In this document: in pieces, positions 18,195 to 27,306 of the stretch
How positions within the stretch are numbered: position 1 is the stretch's first letter
Layout of the letters: every line of letters begins with the position of its first letter
Source of the DNA: Desulfosporosinus hippei DSM 8344
Lineage (GTDB): Bacteria > Bacillota > Desulfitobacteriia > Desulfitobacteriales > Desulfitobacteriaceae
Assembly: GCF_900100785.1 (NCBI RefSeq)
Contig: NZ_FNCP01000021.1
Coordinates: 1-64,000, forward strand
Length of the DNA: 64,000 nucleotides
Direction of reading: 5' to 3'
Notes under the pieces: model-generated
Told to the model about the DNA's origin: nothing
The model's database searches: none
The model's input: only the letters and a program-made list of their open reading frames with translations
Position numbers and translations under genes: made by a program

Positions 18195-19265
18195 ATGACT
18201 GAGATTTCTGTAAGTAAAGTAGAACAGGCTGGAGTATTACCCACCGATGATCAATTGGGTTTTGGAAAGATCTTTACTGATCATATGTTCATAATGGACT
18301 ACGAGGAGGGTAAAGGATGGCATTCCCCACGGATAGTTCCTTACGGTGAGTTTTCATTCCTTCCTGCAACCATTGTTTTTCATTATGGGCAAGCAATCTT
18401 CGAAGGGATGAAAGCCTTCCGAACGTCAAACGATCAGATAGCTGTATTTAGAGCAAATCATTATCTGAATCGCTTCAATAGATCAGCTAGTCATCTCTGC
18501 ATTCCTCAGATTAATGTTGAAGAAGTAAAAGCAGGTTTATTCCAGCTCTTAGAATTGGACAAAGCATGGGTACCCAGTAAACTTGGTACTTCCCTTTATA
18601 TAAGACCCTTTATCGTTTCTACTGACGGTTACATAGGGGTTAAGGTTTCCAGTACTTATAAATTATTTATTATTCTCTCTCCTGTAGGTGCCTATTACTC
18701 TAATGGTTTTAATCCTGTCAGCATCAAAGTAGAGGATAAGTATGTCCGGGCTACTAAAGGTGGCTTGGGTCAAGCCAAAACTCCGGCCAATTATGCCATG
18801 AGTCTTAACGCTCAAGCCGAAGCTCATGAGCAAGGGTTTGATCAGGTATTATGGTTGGATGCAGTACATCGTAAGTATGTTGAAGAGGTTGGCACCATGA
18901 ATATCTTCTTTAAGATCAACGATGAGATAATTACCCCTGAGCTAAGTGGGAGTATCTTAGGTGGCATAACCCGGCAAACTGTGCTGGAATTAGCCCAAAG
19001 CTGGGGATTAAAAACAACTGAGCGCCAAATTTCAATTGAAGAAGTGTATGAGGCTCATGCCAAAGGAGAACTTCAAGAGGTCTTTGGCACAGGCACTGCT
19101 GCAGTCATTTCCCCGGTGGGCGAGCTTTCCTGGAAGGGCCAAAAAATTAACATTAATAATAACCAAACAGGTGAATTTGCCAAAAAGCTCTTTGATTTCG
19201 TCACTGGCGTTCAGTATGGCAGCGTCCCTGATGAATTCAGCTGGATGGATAAAGTCACGGTCTAA
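18195..19265 (+). CDS. ilvE: Branched-chain amino acid aminotransferase
   Basis: A class IV PLP aminotransferase of 356 residues. The family blocks are visible: FHYGQAIFEGMKAFR, the PLP-lysine segment GGLGQAKTPANYA, VEEVGTMNIFF and GSILGGITRQT. It interconverts Leu, Ile and Val with their 2-oxo acids. ATG 18195 is preferred over 18174 because GGAGG lies directly before it, inside the longer frame. It is monocistronic with its own terminator, and divergent from the aroF-trp cluster. Confidence 0.95.
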   Translation: MTEISVSKVEQAGVLPTDDQLGFGKIFTDHMFIMDYEEGKGWHSPRIVPYGEFSFLPATIVFHYGQAIFEGMKAFRTSNDQIAVFRANHYLNRFNRSASHLCIPQINVEEVKAGLFQLLELDKAWVPSKLGTSLYIRPFIVSTDGYIGVKVSSTYKLFIILSPVGAYYSNGFNPVSIKVEDKYVRATKGGLGQAKTPANYAMSLNAQAEAHEQGFDQVLWLDAVHRKYVEEVGTMNIFFKINDEIITPELSGSILGGITRQTVLELAQSWGLKTTERQISIEEVYEAHAKGELQEVFGTGTAAVISPVGELSWKGQKININNNQTGEFAKKLFDFVTGVQYGSVPDEFSWMDKVTV

Positions 19266-19390
19266 TTTTCGGCTGTGTGTTCGTTAATAAGGATAGAAAT
19301 ATTGTTTTTTACAAACACTTTTTAAAAGATTGTAGCTTGAGTGATATACGGATGATTAAACTGAATAGGATTCGATTCTTGAATTTTTTT

Positions 19391-19434
19391 AAGCCGGAAC
19401 GTTCAATAATGACGTTTCCGGCTTAAACTTTTTT
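19391..19434 (+). terminator. ilvE terminator
   Basis: The stem AAGCCGGAAC/GTTTCCGGCTT (one mismatch region) is followed by AAACTTTTTT. It lies about 125 bp after the ilvE stop. Confidence 0.8.
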
Positions 19435-19560
19435 CAAGAGTTTATAAGAATTACTGTATTTCCACTTACAATCGTCTGGAAAAAATCTGTTCAAAGCTTG
19501 CTGCTAAATTCTCTACGAAGGAAAACAACTAGTTTAGGCTCTCCAACATTCACTAGTCTA

Positions 19561-20358
19561 TTAGACTTTCAGATCCCTATTTTTATAGAAAGCATAAGTA
19601 GCCATCAACAACACAGCAATAACCCCCACTGATATGAGGACATAAACAGTCTCAAAGCCTCTGTCATACATAAGATTTTTGGCGTCATAATATTTAAAGG
19701 GTGTAAAAAACCTCAAGAACTCGAGCTTGTTATTAAGATCAATGGCAATCGATAATATAAACGTAAATAACAGTATTCCTGTGGCAAGGGCGGGAGCAGT
19801 CTTAGGATGCTTACTCTTAGCGGCAATCGCAGAACCGACAACCAGAAAAAACAATTGTAAAACAAACATTCCAATCATAAGTCTGGTTATCTCCCCGCTG
19901 CCCCCTTCCCCTTGGCTGAATTGTTGCACCATGAGGATTGAGCTGGCATAGGTCACAAGATTAAAGACTACTATGTTAACGAGAGCGGCCAGTAGTTTTG
20001 ACGTGATAATTGTGTTCCTGGAAACTGGTTTTACGAACAGAAACTCTGCGGTTTTGTCACGTTCCTCCTTAGAGATTATGTTTGCTCCTAACATAGCTGC
20101 ATGAATGGTAGCCATTACTGCTAAGTAGATAAAAAGAACTCCATAGTATCCTACAGCGGTTGTTAAGTCAAAGCTTCCCATACCCATAACCACTTTAAGG
20201 GAGTGGGGCATCTGAGTTAACAGGTCATTGATTGATTGACCCGAGGCAGAAAGTCCTGCATATTTGCCCATACTACTTGAGATTAACAGTGCGACACCAA
20301 TGCACCAAATAATCAGAGCTTTTCGGTTAGCTCTCATTTCTCGAACAAAAACGTTCAT
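19561..20358 (-). CDS. ABC-2 type transporter permease
   Basis: The 265-residue protein has six hydrophobic segments and the ABC-2 core sequence ISKEERDKTAEFLFVKPVSRNTIITSK near residue 95, typical of NosY/YhaP-type permeases. It is 265 residues, exactly like the permease encoded upstream, and shares this central motif, so the two look like an ancient tandem duplication that forms a heterodimeric channel. It is the last gene of a three-gene operon. The substrate is unknown. Confidence 0.88.
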   Translation of the reverse strand: MNVFVREMRANRKALIIWCIGVALLISSSMGKYAGLSASGQSINDLLTQMPHSLKVVMGMGSFDLTTAVGYYGVLFIYLAVMATIHAAMLGANIISKEERDKTAEFLFVKPVSRNTIITSKLLAALVNIVVFNLVTYASSILMVQQFSQGEGGSGEITRLMIGMFVLQLFFLVVGSAIAAKSKHPKTAPALATGILLFTFILSIAIDLNNKLEFLRFFTPFKYYDAKNLMYDRGFETVYVLISVGVIAVLLMATYAFYKNRDLKV

Positions 20359-20401
20359 AGTTAAGCCTCCTCCCTTTTACTTCACAGATATCTTTTCCTT
20401 G

Positions 20402-21199
20402 CTATACTGCATGGATGTCGCGCTTGGCATAAATATAATAGCTAGCTAGGATGGCAATCACTATAAAACCTATCGCTACGAAGATAAATGAAGGTTCATA
20501 ACTTGAATTTTGAATTATATAGGTAAAATCAAAGTATTTAAATGGCGTAAGATAACGTAAGGCATCATCCCCGGTTGTTGAAGCAAAAGCTCCTATCATA
20601 AAAAAAGCAAAGACCATACCCAAGGAAACAGATAGGACTGATTTGAGCTTAGGGATTAACAAGGAAACAAAAATTCCCAAGGCCAGGAAAATAAGCTGCA
20701 GGTAGAATAAAGTTAACGACAACAGCAGAAATATCTTAATACTGAACTCATTTGTTTCGACATAAGAGGCCATAAGAGTTGCTGCTCCTAAGTAAAGGAT
20801 GTTTGTGAATACTAAGGAGAGAAAGGCAGCTAATAGCTTGGAAGTTACGATTTGATTACGGGTAACGGGCTTAGTTAATAGGAAATCCGCAGTTTTTTCC
20901 CGCACTTCTTTAGATAGGATTGACATGCCTAAGAGCATTGCTTGGATTGCTCCAAAAAGGGATATATACAAGAAGACATAGGAATAGAAGCCTAAAATTG
21001 AACCAATACTCTCCACAGAAAGCCCTAGGGCCATTCTAATCGCCTCCGGAAAACCCTCCATTAACCTTTTGAACTCTTCTGCTTCTCTGGAAATGGAGGG
21101 AAACATGGAGAGGAAGAGAAGGACTAATCCTGATAATGTCAACGACCAGATTATTGTATTCTTCTTATAGACCCTTAACTCATGTAAAAGCATATTCAT
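20402..21199 (-). CDS. ABC-2 type transporter permease (paralogue)
   Basis: A 265-residue membrane protein with six hydrophobic stretches and the central motif LSKEVREKTADFLLTKPVTRNQIVTSK. The start at ATG 21199 (MNMLLHELRVYKKN) is chosen because it follows the ATPase stop by 4 bp and has AAGGGG nine bases upstream; the open frame extends to 21268 but would overlap the ATPase gene by 65 bp. It is the paralogue of the downstream permease. Confidence 0.88.
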   Translation of the reverse strand: MNMLLHELRVYKKNTIIWSLTLSGLVLLFLSMFPSISREAEEFKRLMEGFPEAIRMALGLSVESIGSILGFYSYVFLYISLFGAIQAMLLGMSILSKEVREKTADFLLTKPVTRNQIVTSKLLAAFLSLVFTNILYLGAATLMASYVETNEFSIKIFLLLSLTLFYLQLIFLALGIFVSLLIPKLKSVLSVSLGMVFAFFMIGAFASTTGDDALRYLTPFKYFDFTYIIQNSSYEPSFIFVAIGFIVIAILASYYIYAKRDIHAV

Positions 21200-21203
21200 A
21201 CTC

Positions 21204-22088
21204 TTAGGCCCCTTTTTCATAGAAATGCAAAAAGATTTCTTCAAGATCAGGTTCCTCGACCCAGACATTGGCTATCTCGATTTCCGAAAGTTTTTTCATC
21301 ATCAAATTTATATTCCCTCTGAATAAAAAACTGATGACATTCCCATTTGCCTCTAAATTACTCACTCCTTCGATATTAAAATAATTCTGCTCTAAAGCAG
21401 CCGTTAATTGAACTCTAATTTTTTTATAGTTATTTTCTTGCAAAGCACTAATCTTTTCCAGCTGGATGATTTTCCCTTCCTTGATAATGGCAACCCGATT
21501 ACACATTCTCTGAACCTCACCTAATATATGAGAAGAAAACAAAATGGTTGAACCCTTTCTGTTTTCCTCTTGTAATAGTTCGAAGAACCTTTGTTGCATA
21601 AGAGGATCCAGACCACTTGTCGGCTCATCAAGTATTATTAGTTTCGGCTCATGGAGGAGCCCTTGCACGATGCCAACTTTCTTTTTATTGCCAAAGGATA
21701 AGTCGTCAATCCTTTTGTTAAGATTGAGATCCATGATTTCAGCTAACTCTTTTATTCTTTTACTACAATTCTTTTTATAGAAACTTGCCGAATAGTTTAA
21801 GAGATCAATGACATTCATTTTGTCATAATAGAATACCTCGGAGGGTAAGTAGCCAATTTCTTTTTTTATTTCCGGGCCATGTTTAATACAGTCCTTCCCA
21901 AATATTTTGGCACCACCACTCGTGGGGTAAATAAGGGCCAATAAAGTACGAAGAGTCGTTGACTTTCCCGCACCGTTAGGGCCAATAAAGCCAAAGATCT
22001 CTTTCTCCTCTACATTAAAATTAATATCAATAATTCCGCGTTCTTTTCCGTAATACTTGGTTAGACCATTAATCTCGATAACATTCAT
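21204..22088 (-). CDS. ABC transporter ATP-binding protein
   Basis: The 294-residue ATPase contains Walker A GPNGAGKSTT near residue 37, the signature-like LSFGNKKKVG near 134 and Walker B LIILDEPTSGLDP near 154. A C-terminal domain of about 75 residues follows, as in YhaQ/CcmA-type exporters. It is the first gene of an operon with two ABC-2 permeases. Confidence 0.93.
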   Translation of the reverse strand: MNVIEINGLTKYYGKERGIIDINFNVEEKEIFGFIGPNGAGKSTTLRTLLALIYPTSGGAKIFGKDCIKHGPEIKKEIGYLPSEVFYYDKMNVIDLLNYSASFYKKNCSKRIKELAEIMDLNLNKRIDDLSFGNKKKVGIVQGLLHEPKLIILDEPTSGLDPLMQQRFFELLQEENRKGSTILFSSHILGEVQRMCNRVAIIKEGKIIQLEKISALQENNYKKIRVQLTAALEQNYFNIEGVSNLEANGNVISFLFRGNINLMMKKLSEIEIANVWVEEPDLEEIFLHFYEKGA

Positions 22089-22558
22089 TTTAGGCCTCCT
22101 TTAATTTCTGATTGATAAAAAGATCAAGTTTCTTATCTCCAGACTATTTTTTTCATTACTTGATTTTTATATCCGTTAGATGCAAGGACCTATGCAAATA
22201 ATTCTCGGGTACCGCGATGACTATAATTCTGAGATTACACTTCAGAAATTTGCCCAATGGTTTATCACAGAGACCATGACTTGTTTGGAACTCAACTCGC
22301 TTTTTTCTCTTCTTCCTCTGTTCTAAGGACATGAATAAAAAAAGGCGAGATCCCAAGGAAGATGAGCGCCTGAGTTCAGGTCAAATTCGTCACCAGTGTC
22401 GAATTTGGATTGCCGTCACTGTCGGGGCATGTAACTTTAATTACACAATATGTGGCCGGGCTTACGAAGGTAAGGCTCGTTCTCCAACTGATCATAATTC
22501 TAGAATGTATATATCAACAAAAATCGCTAATTCTATAGGAAAAGGCAGGTGGTAAATA
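22089..22558. other. Long intergenic region upstream of ferritin
   Basis: About 470 bp between the divergent ABC operon and ferritin gene. I see an imperfect inverted repeat (CTCGCTTTTTT near 22299 / AAAAAAAGGCGAG near 22349) but no coding frame with a credible start, and no convincing promoter or Per/Fur box. Confidence 0.4.
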
Positions 22559-23071
22559 TTGAATAACGAAACGATGGTTAAAGCTCTTAATGACCAAGTA
22601 AACAAAGAACTCTTTTCAGCTTATTTTTATCTCGCCATGCAAGCTTATTTCTCATCACTTAACCTGGATGGATTCGCAAATTTTTTCCGTGTCCAAGTTC
22701 AAGAAGAACGAGATCATGCTCTGGGTTTTTTCAATTACATCAATAAAATTGGCGGAAAGCTCACCTTTGCTGAGATACAAAAACCACAAAGCGAATTTTC
22801 CGATCCTCTAGAGGTATTCGAATTAACCTTAGCCCATGAGCAAACCGTGACTCAATCAATCTACTCTCTCATGGACATAGCCCGAGAAGTCAGAGACCAT
22901 ACTACAGAAATTTTCGTCCAGTGGTTTATTACTGAACAGGCGGAAGAAGAGGAAAATGTGAGTCGGGTTTTAAATAAACTCAAGCTTATCAAGGGGGATG
23001 GTGCCGGACTGTTTATGATCGACAACGAACTGGCCCAAAGAGTATATGTTCCCGCAGTAATTCCCGGTTAA
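22559..23071 (+). CDS. ftn: Ferritin (FtnA type)
   Basis: The 170-residue four-helix-bundle iron-storage protein has the ferroxidase ligands in NKELFSAYFYLAMQ, VQEERDHALGFF and QAEEEENVSR. It should oxidise Fe(II) and store the mineral core in a 24-mer. The start is TTG at 22559, with AGGTGG six bases upstream; an internal ATG at codon 6 lacks a ribosome site. The gene is monocistronic, with a strong terminator. Confidence 0.95.
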   Translation: MNNETMVKALNDQVNKELFSAYFYLAMQAYFSSLNLDGFANFFRVQVQEERDHALGFFNYINKIGGKLTFAEIQKPQSEFSDPLEVFELTLAHEQTVTQSIYSLMDIAREVRDHTTEIFVQWFITEQAEEEENVSRVLNKLKLIKGDGAGLFMIDNELAQRVYVPAVIPG

Positions 23072-23093
23072 GCTTTTCTCAGGGTCAATCGAT

Positions 23094-23131
23094 AAAAGGT
23101 CCTTTCCTCATAATAAAGGAAAGGACCTTTT
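23094..23131 (+). terminator. Ferritin terminator
   Basis: A perfect 15-bp stem (AAAAGGTCCTTTCCT / AGGAAAGGACCTTTT) with an 8-nt loop. Confidence 0.9.
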
Positions 23132-23165
23132 ATCTAACCTCACATATTCCTGTCAAGAGGGATTA

Positions 23166-24320
23166 TCACTCTCCACTTTGGGGATGTTTTTGCAAAACAT
23201 AATAAATTGAGCGAAACTTTTCAGGGTACTTTTTAATTTCAGCGATTTCTTTCCTTTCGTTTTCAAAAAGTGAAGCATTCTTGGCTAGCTGAATTGATTT
23301 CTCAAGGTAAGCATAATAATCCTGCCACCACACATTTTCATCCAACTCAAATGCCTGGAGCAGTTCTAAATCATGTCTGGCAAAAATCCTTTGTTTCTCC
23401 GGATCATCCTTCAATTCATCATGAATGATGAGATGTCCCCCGGGTTTGAGAAAATCGACCAAAACCGGCAAGCCCTTTTCAAAACCTACTACATTAAGCA
23501 GGCCTTCTGCTAAAACGATATCGAAGGAACCGACAGGCAGATGGACATCGAATAAAGACGCTTGGCTGATTTTTACTCGATGACTAAAGTTTAAGACCTC
23601 TACTTTCTGCTTTAACCATTCTAAACTTTCGGAATCAGAATCAACTGCCCAAATGCTTCCGAAGTAAATTTCCGCCAAAGCTAAAGATGGTACACCGGTT
23701 CCGCATCCCATGTCCAGAATTAGGGGCTGATCAATTGCCGGAATCATAGAAAAGGCTTTGAGGGTGTAGGGAATTAAGTTTTTTCGGCAATCGTCTTTAA
23801 TTTGATTTAGGTTAAGCAAACTATCAGTATTTTTTCTTCGACAAACCATTTCGCAATATTCGTCGCCATCAAGCACATTTTTGAGGTGGACATACTCACT
23901 GCTAGGGTGGAAAGATTCATACTTCGCCTGGTCAACGGAACAATAAATACGACCTATCTTTTGAACCCCCTTTTCCTTCCAATATTCAGCTAAGGGACAG
24001 TGGGTAATTTTGATGTGGGTCTTGTTTTCCTCAGGTTCTGCCTTCTCGATATCCCACCCTAGCCAGGGTAGGTCTGCCAGTTCTACATAGTTTTCCGGTA
24101 GATGTTCGATTCCCTCTGCCAGAATGTGTTCTTTGTGTTGATTCCCACGTTCGGAGCCAAAGGCTTTTATGGCTCTGCTTACTAGTTCTGTGCCTCGCTC
24201 CTCACCCAGCTCACTAAGAACTTCTTTAGTCATATGATAAAATAAAGAAGCCATCATTCTTCCCATTTGTCTTACTTGTATTGCGGCCACTTCCTGCTTG
24301 ATTACATCGTCCTCTGCCAA
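23166..24320 (-). CDS. ATC-hydrolase-like domain fused to SAM methyltransferase
   Basis: The N-terminal 165 residues resemble the L-2-amino-thiazoline-4-carboxylic acid hydrolase family: helical start, then CPLAEYWKEKG, IYCSVDQAKYE and EYCEMVCR with conserved Cys residues. From about residue 195 a class I SAM methyltransferase follows, with motif I LILDMGCGTGVPS, an acidic AVDSDSESL and FDIVLAEGLLNVVG. The combination suggests methylation chemistry with substrate recognition by the first domain. In such family members the hydrolase annotation comes from a Pseudomonas enzyme and may not describe the activity here. The gene stands alone. Confidence 0.75.
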   Translation of the reverse strand: MAEDDVIKQEVAAIQVRQMGRMMASLFYHMTKEVLSELGEERGTELVSRAIKAFGSERGNQHKEHILAEGIEHLPENYVELADLPWLGWDIEKAEPEENKTHIKITHCPLAEYWKEKGVQKIGRIYCSVDQAKYESFHPSSEYVHLKNVLDGDEYCEMVCRRKNTDSLLNLNQIKDDCRKNLIPYTLKAFSMIPAIDQPLILDMGCGTGVPSLALAEIYFGSIWAVDSDSESLEWLKQKVEVLNFSHRVKISQASLFDVHLPVGSFDIVLAEGLLNVVGFEKGLPVLVDFLKPGGHLIIHDELKDDPEKQRIFARHDLELLQAFELDENVWWQDYYAYLEKSIQLAKNASLFENERKEIAEIKKYPEKFRSIYYVLQKHPQSGE

Positions 24321-24424
24321 AATCTCTCCTCCTTTATGAAAGACTGCCTAGGCTAATTTACCTTCTAAATCATTCGACTCATGTTTGTCCAAATTTTTCA
24401 CCACTGAACCTCTGATCTGTAAAT

Positions 24425-24793
24425 TTACATCAATTCAATTATTAGAAAAAGGGCTATAACCAAGATATCCAAGATAAGAGTATGAATAAAAATCTTAGAA
24501 TCTCGAATTTTTACATAGGATAAATAATTTAAAGTACTAAATACCAAGCAAAGCGCTATAAGAATGAATGCCGGAAGAAAATTAGGCATAGTTTCAGGCG
24601 GCAAATTATAAATACAGACCCAAATCACAATAAGCAAACAAATATCCAGCACTTTTTTCCTAAAACTGTCTGTTTTGTTCCAGTTGAAGTAGGAGTAATA
24701 TTTCCCTTTACTGAAACTGTAAATTTCACGAACCATTATGTATAAGTTTACAGCACATAAAATTGCCACATAAAAATAACTAGAACTAGACAC
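24425..24793 (-). CDS. Small membrane protein, unknown function
   Basis: Starting at GTG 24793, with GGGGGG about six bases upstream, the 122-residue product has four hydrophobic segments at roughly residues 5-20, 47-62, 70-88 and 98-118. I recognise no family. An open frame continues to 24838 without a ribosome site. It follows the other small membrane protein gene by 56 bp. Confidence 0.5.
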   Translation of the reverse strand: MSSSSYFYVAILCAVNLYIMVREIYSFSKGKYYSYFNWNKTDSFRKKVLDICLLIVIWVCIYNLPPETMPNFLPAFILIALCLVFSTLNYLSYVKIRDSKIFIHTLILDILVIALFLIIELM

Positions 24794-24849
24794 ATATTTC
24801 CCCCCGCTACTACACACAATTACCTGCGAGTGCCTCACAGCACCAGATA

Positions 24850-25155
24850 TTATTCTTTATCTTTTTTACTTAATCTTAACTCCTCTAAGATTTCACAAAG
24901 AGTATTATCAATTCTGTTCATCTTTCTTACAAACCATATTAGCAAAACTATTACAATAGTAGGGAGAGTCAACAAATATAGTAAGATGGTTACCGTGGGC
25001 GGTGTTACGAATGCAGGAAATAAAAACATTGACCATCCTTCTTTCTTCTTAATCATAAACATCACCTTTGTAATTCCACATCTTGCCTGCACATACCTTC
25101 CAATTCTACAAATTAAAGCCTTATGGATCTGATTTTCTTCACCGAAAATAGTCAT
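24850..25155 (-). CDS. Small single- or double-span membrane protein
   Basis: The frame of 101 codons probably starts inside, at an ATG giving MIKKKEGWSMFLF (AAAGGTG upstream) or MFLFPAFVTPP (GAAGGA upstream). The product is dominated by a hydrophobic stretch TVTILLYLLTLPTIVIVLLI followed by a charged tail. Function unknown. Confidence 0.4.
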   Translation of the reverse strand: MTIFGEENQIHKALICRIGRYVQARCGITKVMFMIKKKEGWSMFLFPAFVTPPTVTILLYLLTLPTIVIVLLIWFVRKMNRIDNTLCEILEELRLSKKDKE

Positions 25156-25169
25156 TCATCCATAAAAAA

Positions 25170-25206
25170 TCCTAGAGGTTGATTAGCAAACTAACCAACC
25201 TCTAGG
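25170..25206 (-). terminator. Terminator of the His/Cys-rich protein gene
   Basis: A 12-bp stem (TCCTAGAGGTTG / CAACCTCTAGGA) with an internal loop lies about 75 bp past the stop of the gene ending at 25283. On the minus strand it is followed by TTTTTTATGG. Confidence 0.8.
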
Positions 25207-25282
25207 ATAAGTACCTCAATCTACTCTTGCCGCTCAGCAAGCACTGGTCACGATATTCGATTAATGAAATTCAATCACACCA

Positions 25283-25828
25283 TTACAAATTTGCTTTATC
25301 AGCAAAGTCATATTCATGCCTAATCTGGGCCCAGACTTTCTCCCCCAACTCAGTGAGGGCTATGCTGCCAAGCTCAATTTCTGCAGTATCGCAAAGAAAG
25401 CTTGGCGTTTTCTTTCCCTCATTAACCGTTTCAGTGAAGTAGGCAAAAAGAACCGAGTTTGTATGTTGTGTGTAGTCATAGTCCTGGAGGGGAATATCAT
25501 AGTCGAGAGAGATAAGCCGTTTTTTCTCAAGCCCTGACAAAACCCCTCCGATCTCTTTCACCTTTTCCATGCTGTCATCAAAAGCATTTATATACACCGG
25601 TGCGAGAGAAGCAAACCTGGCCTCTTTCTCTTTACTACTACTCATGACAAAGCGGCTGACGGGCAAGTAACTGTTCCGCACAAGACCCTGCAAAACCGCT
25701 ATTTCCTCTTTGGTGAAGGTCAGAGGGGCGTGAGCATGAGAGCAGTCTTTTTCTGAATCGGAAGAATGGCTGTGGCAGCTGCAGCTATGACTGGAACAAT
25801 TCGGCGACTGATGTTGCTTAATACTCAT
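25283..25828 (-). CDS. Protein with His/Cys-rich N-terminus, possible metal binder
   Basis: The first 35 residues of the 181-residue product are packed with Cys and His (SCSCHSHSSDSEKDCSHAHA), suggesting metal binding. The rest is a soluble mixed alpha/beta region that I do not recognise. GAAAAAC rather than a strong ribosome site precedes the ATG. A perfect palindrome TAAAGTTAG-N6-CTAACTTTA lies 42 bp upstream and is shared with the iron-transport genes, so metal-dependent regulation is likely. Confidence 0.65.
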   Translation of the reverse strand: MSIKQHQSPNCSSHSCSCHSHSSDSEKDCSHAHAPLTFTKEEIAVLQGLVRNSYLPVSRFVMSSSKEKEARFASLAPVYINAFDDSMEKVKEIGGVLSGLEKKRLISLDYDIPLQDYDYTQHTNSVLFAYFTETVNEGKKTPSFLCDTAEIELGSIALTELGEKVWAQIRHEYDFADKANL

Positions 25829-25872
25829 ATGTTTTTCTCCTGTCCTTTGAATTACTTTGCTTGCTATAATAA

Positions 25873-25890
25873 AGTTAGGTTACTCTAACT
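25873..25890 (-). promoter_or_regulatory. Putative DtxR-family operator
   Basis: AGTTAG-GTTACT-CTAACT, with arms extending perfectly to nine bases each (25870-25893). The core GTTAG-N6-CTAAC recurs before feoB, with mismatches before feoA, and before the DtxR/MntR-like gene at 38058. Regulator assignment is inferred. Confidence 0.6.
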
Positions 25891-25947
25891 TTATTATAGC
25901 ATATTAATCCTCGAAAGGTTAGCAAAACAATCCAGTCATTCTGGTAC

Positions 25948-27306
25948 TTAGACACTCCAGCCCAAACTTTGCTGCTGAATGCTGTAAAGCTTCTCATACA
26001 ATCCCTTTCCGGCCAGCAGCTCTTCATGAGTTCCTTCCTCCACAGCCCTGCCCTGATCCAGGACAATGATTTTATCTGCGCCGGCTATGGTTCTTAAACG
26101 ATGAGCGATAACGATAACAGTTTTGCCTTGGATGAGCCGGGAAATGGCCTGCTGGATCAAGACCTCATTTTCAGGATCTAAAGAAGCCGTTGCTTCATCC
26201 AAAAGAACAATGGGTGCATTTTTGAGCAATGCCCGGGCGATTGAAATTCTCTGTCTCTCTCCTCCGGAAAGAGTACTGCCGTTTTCTCCAAGGATTGTCT
26301 GATATCCTTCCGGCAGTCCGCTGACGAATTCATCGCAGCAGGCTGCCTGAGCTGCTGTTCTAACCTCTTCTTCAGAAGCATCTAACTTACCAATGCGAAT
26401 ATTGTTGTAGATAGTATCGTTAAACAACACTACGTCCTGAAAGACAAAGGACATATAACTCATCAAATGTTCCGGGTCCAGAGTCTTGACATCAATACCA
26501 CCTATTTTCACCGCCCCTCGGTCAACATCCCAGAATCGAGCAATCAGCTTAGACAGGGTACTCTTACCGCTCCCGGAAGGCCCTACCAAAGCCGTGATCC
26601 CATTGGCCGGAATGGAGAGGGTCAGATTGTTAATAACCCCTTCCTCTAAGGAAAGCTCACCGGTATAGCTAAAGGATACATTTTCCAGGTCGATATTGTA
26701 GTCCTGAATTTCTCTTGTCGCATCCCCCTCCATAATGGGCGTGGAAAACAGCGTTCGCATACGTCCTGTGGATATCTGCATATACAGAAGCTCAGGAAGA
26801 AGGGTCAGTTCGGTGAGGATGGGCCCATAGATTCTCACCACAATCAAAAAGAACATCAGTAAGGGGATCAATTCAATTTTCCCACCGGTCAACAGATAAG
26901 TCCCTACAAAAACCGTAAGTCCTACTCCCGCCTGGACGACAATTTGAGCACCGGCTACAAACACCCCCGTTCCAAACTCCAATTTTATGGCCATTTGCTT
27001 CATTAAGCTCAGGGCTTTCTCTAAGCCAGTGAATTTGGGGCCATGGAGTCCACAGGATTTAATCACTTTAATGCCCTCCAAGTATTCCTGTATTTGATCG
27101 GAGGCCGTCAATTTGGCTTCGACGTGCTTTTCACTGATTTTTTTCTGGAACTTTCTGCTGTAGAGAATAATCAAAAAGGCAATGGGGACGGTACAGAAAA
27201 CCGTCAAGGCCAATCTCCAATCAAAGAGGGTCAGGATCAGACAAATAAGGGTTATGGAGATGGCGTTGGCTAAAAGCTGGGGAATAATGTGGCTTAAGAC
27301 ATGCTC
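25948..27306 (-). pseudogene. Second ABC half-transporter, 5' part deleted
   Basis: The frame encodes the distal half of a type-4-fold membrane domain plus a complete nucleotide-binding domain: Walker A VGPSGSGKSTL, signature LSGGERQRISIARALL, Walker B IVLLDEATASLDP. The homologous frame can be read back to about 27306 (EHVLSHIIPQLL), where it meets the end of the upstream half-transporter. About 150 N-terminal residues, and hence part of the membrane domain, are missing. A TTG at 27213 would give 421 residues but starts mid-domain. The intact pair would resemble YbtPQ/IrtAB siderophore transporters. Confidence 0.75.

Noticed and set aside
22250-22365. Possible terminator or gene remnant before ferritin
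   Set aside because: The inverted repeat is long-looped and imperfect, and no frame shows homology that I recognise.
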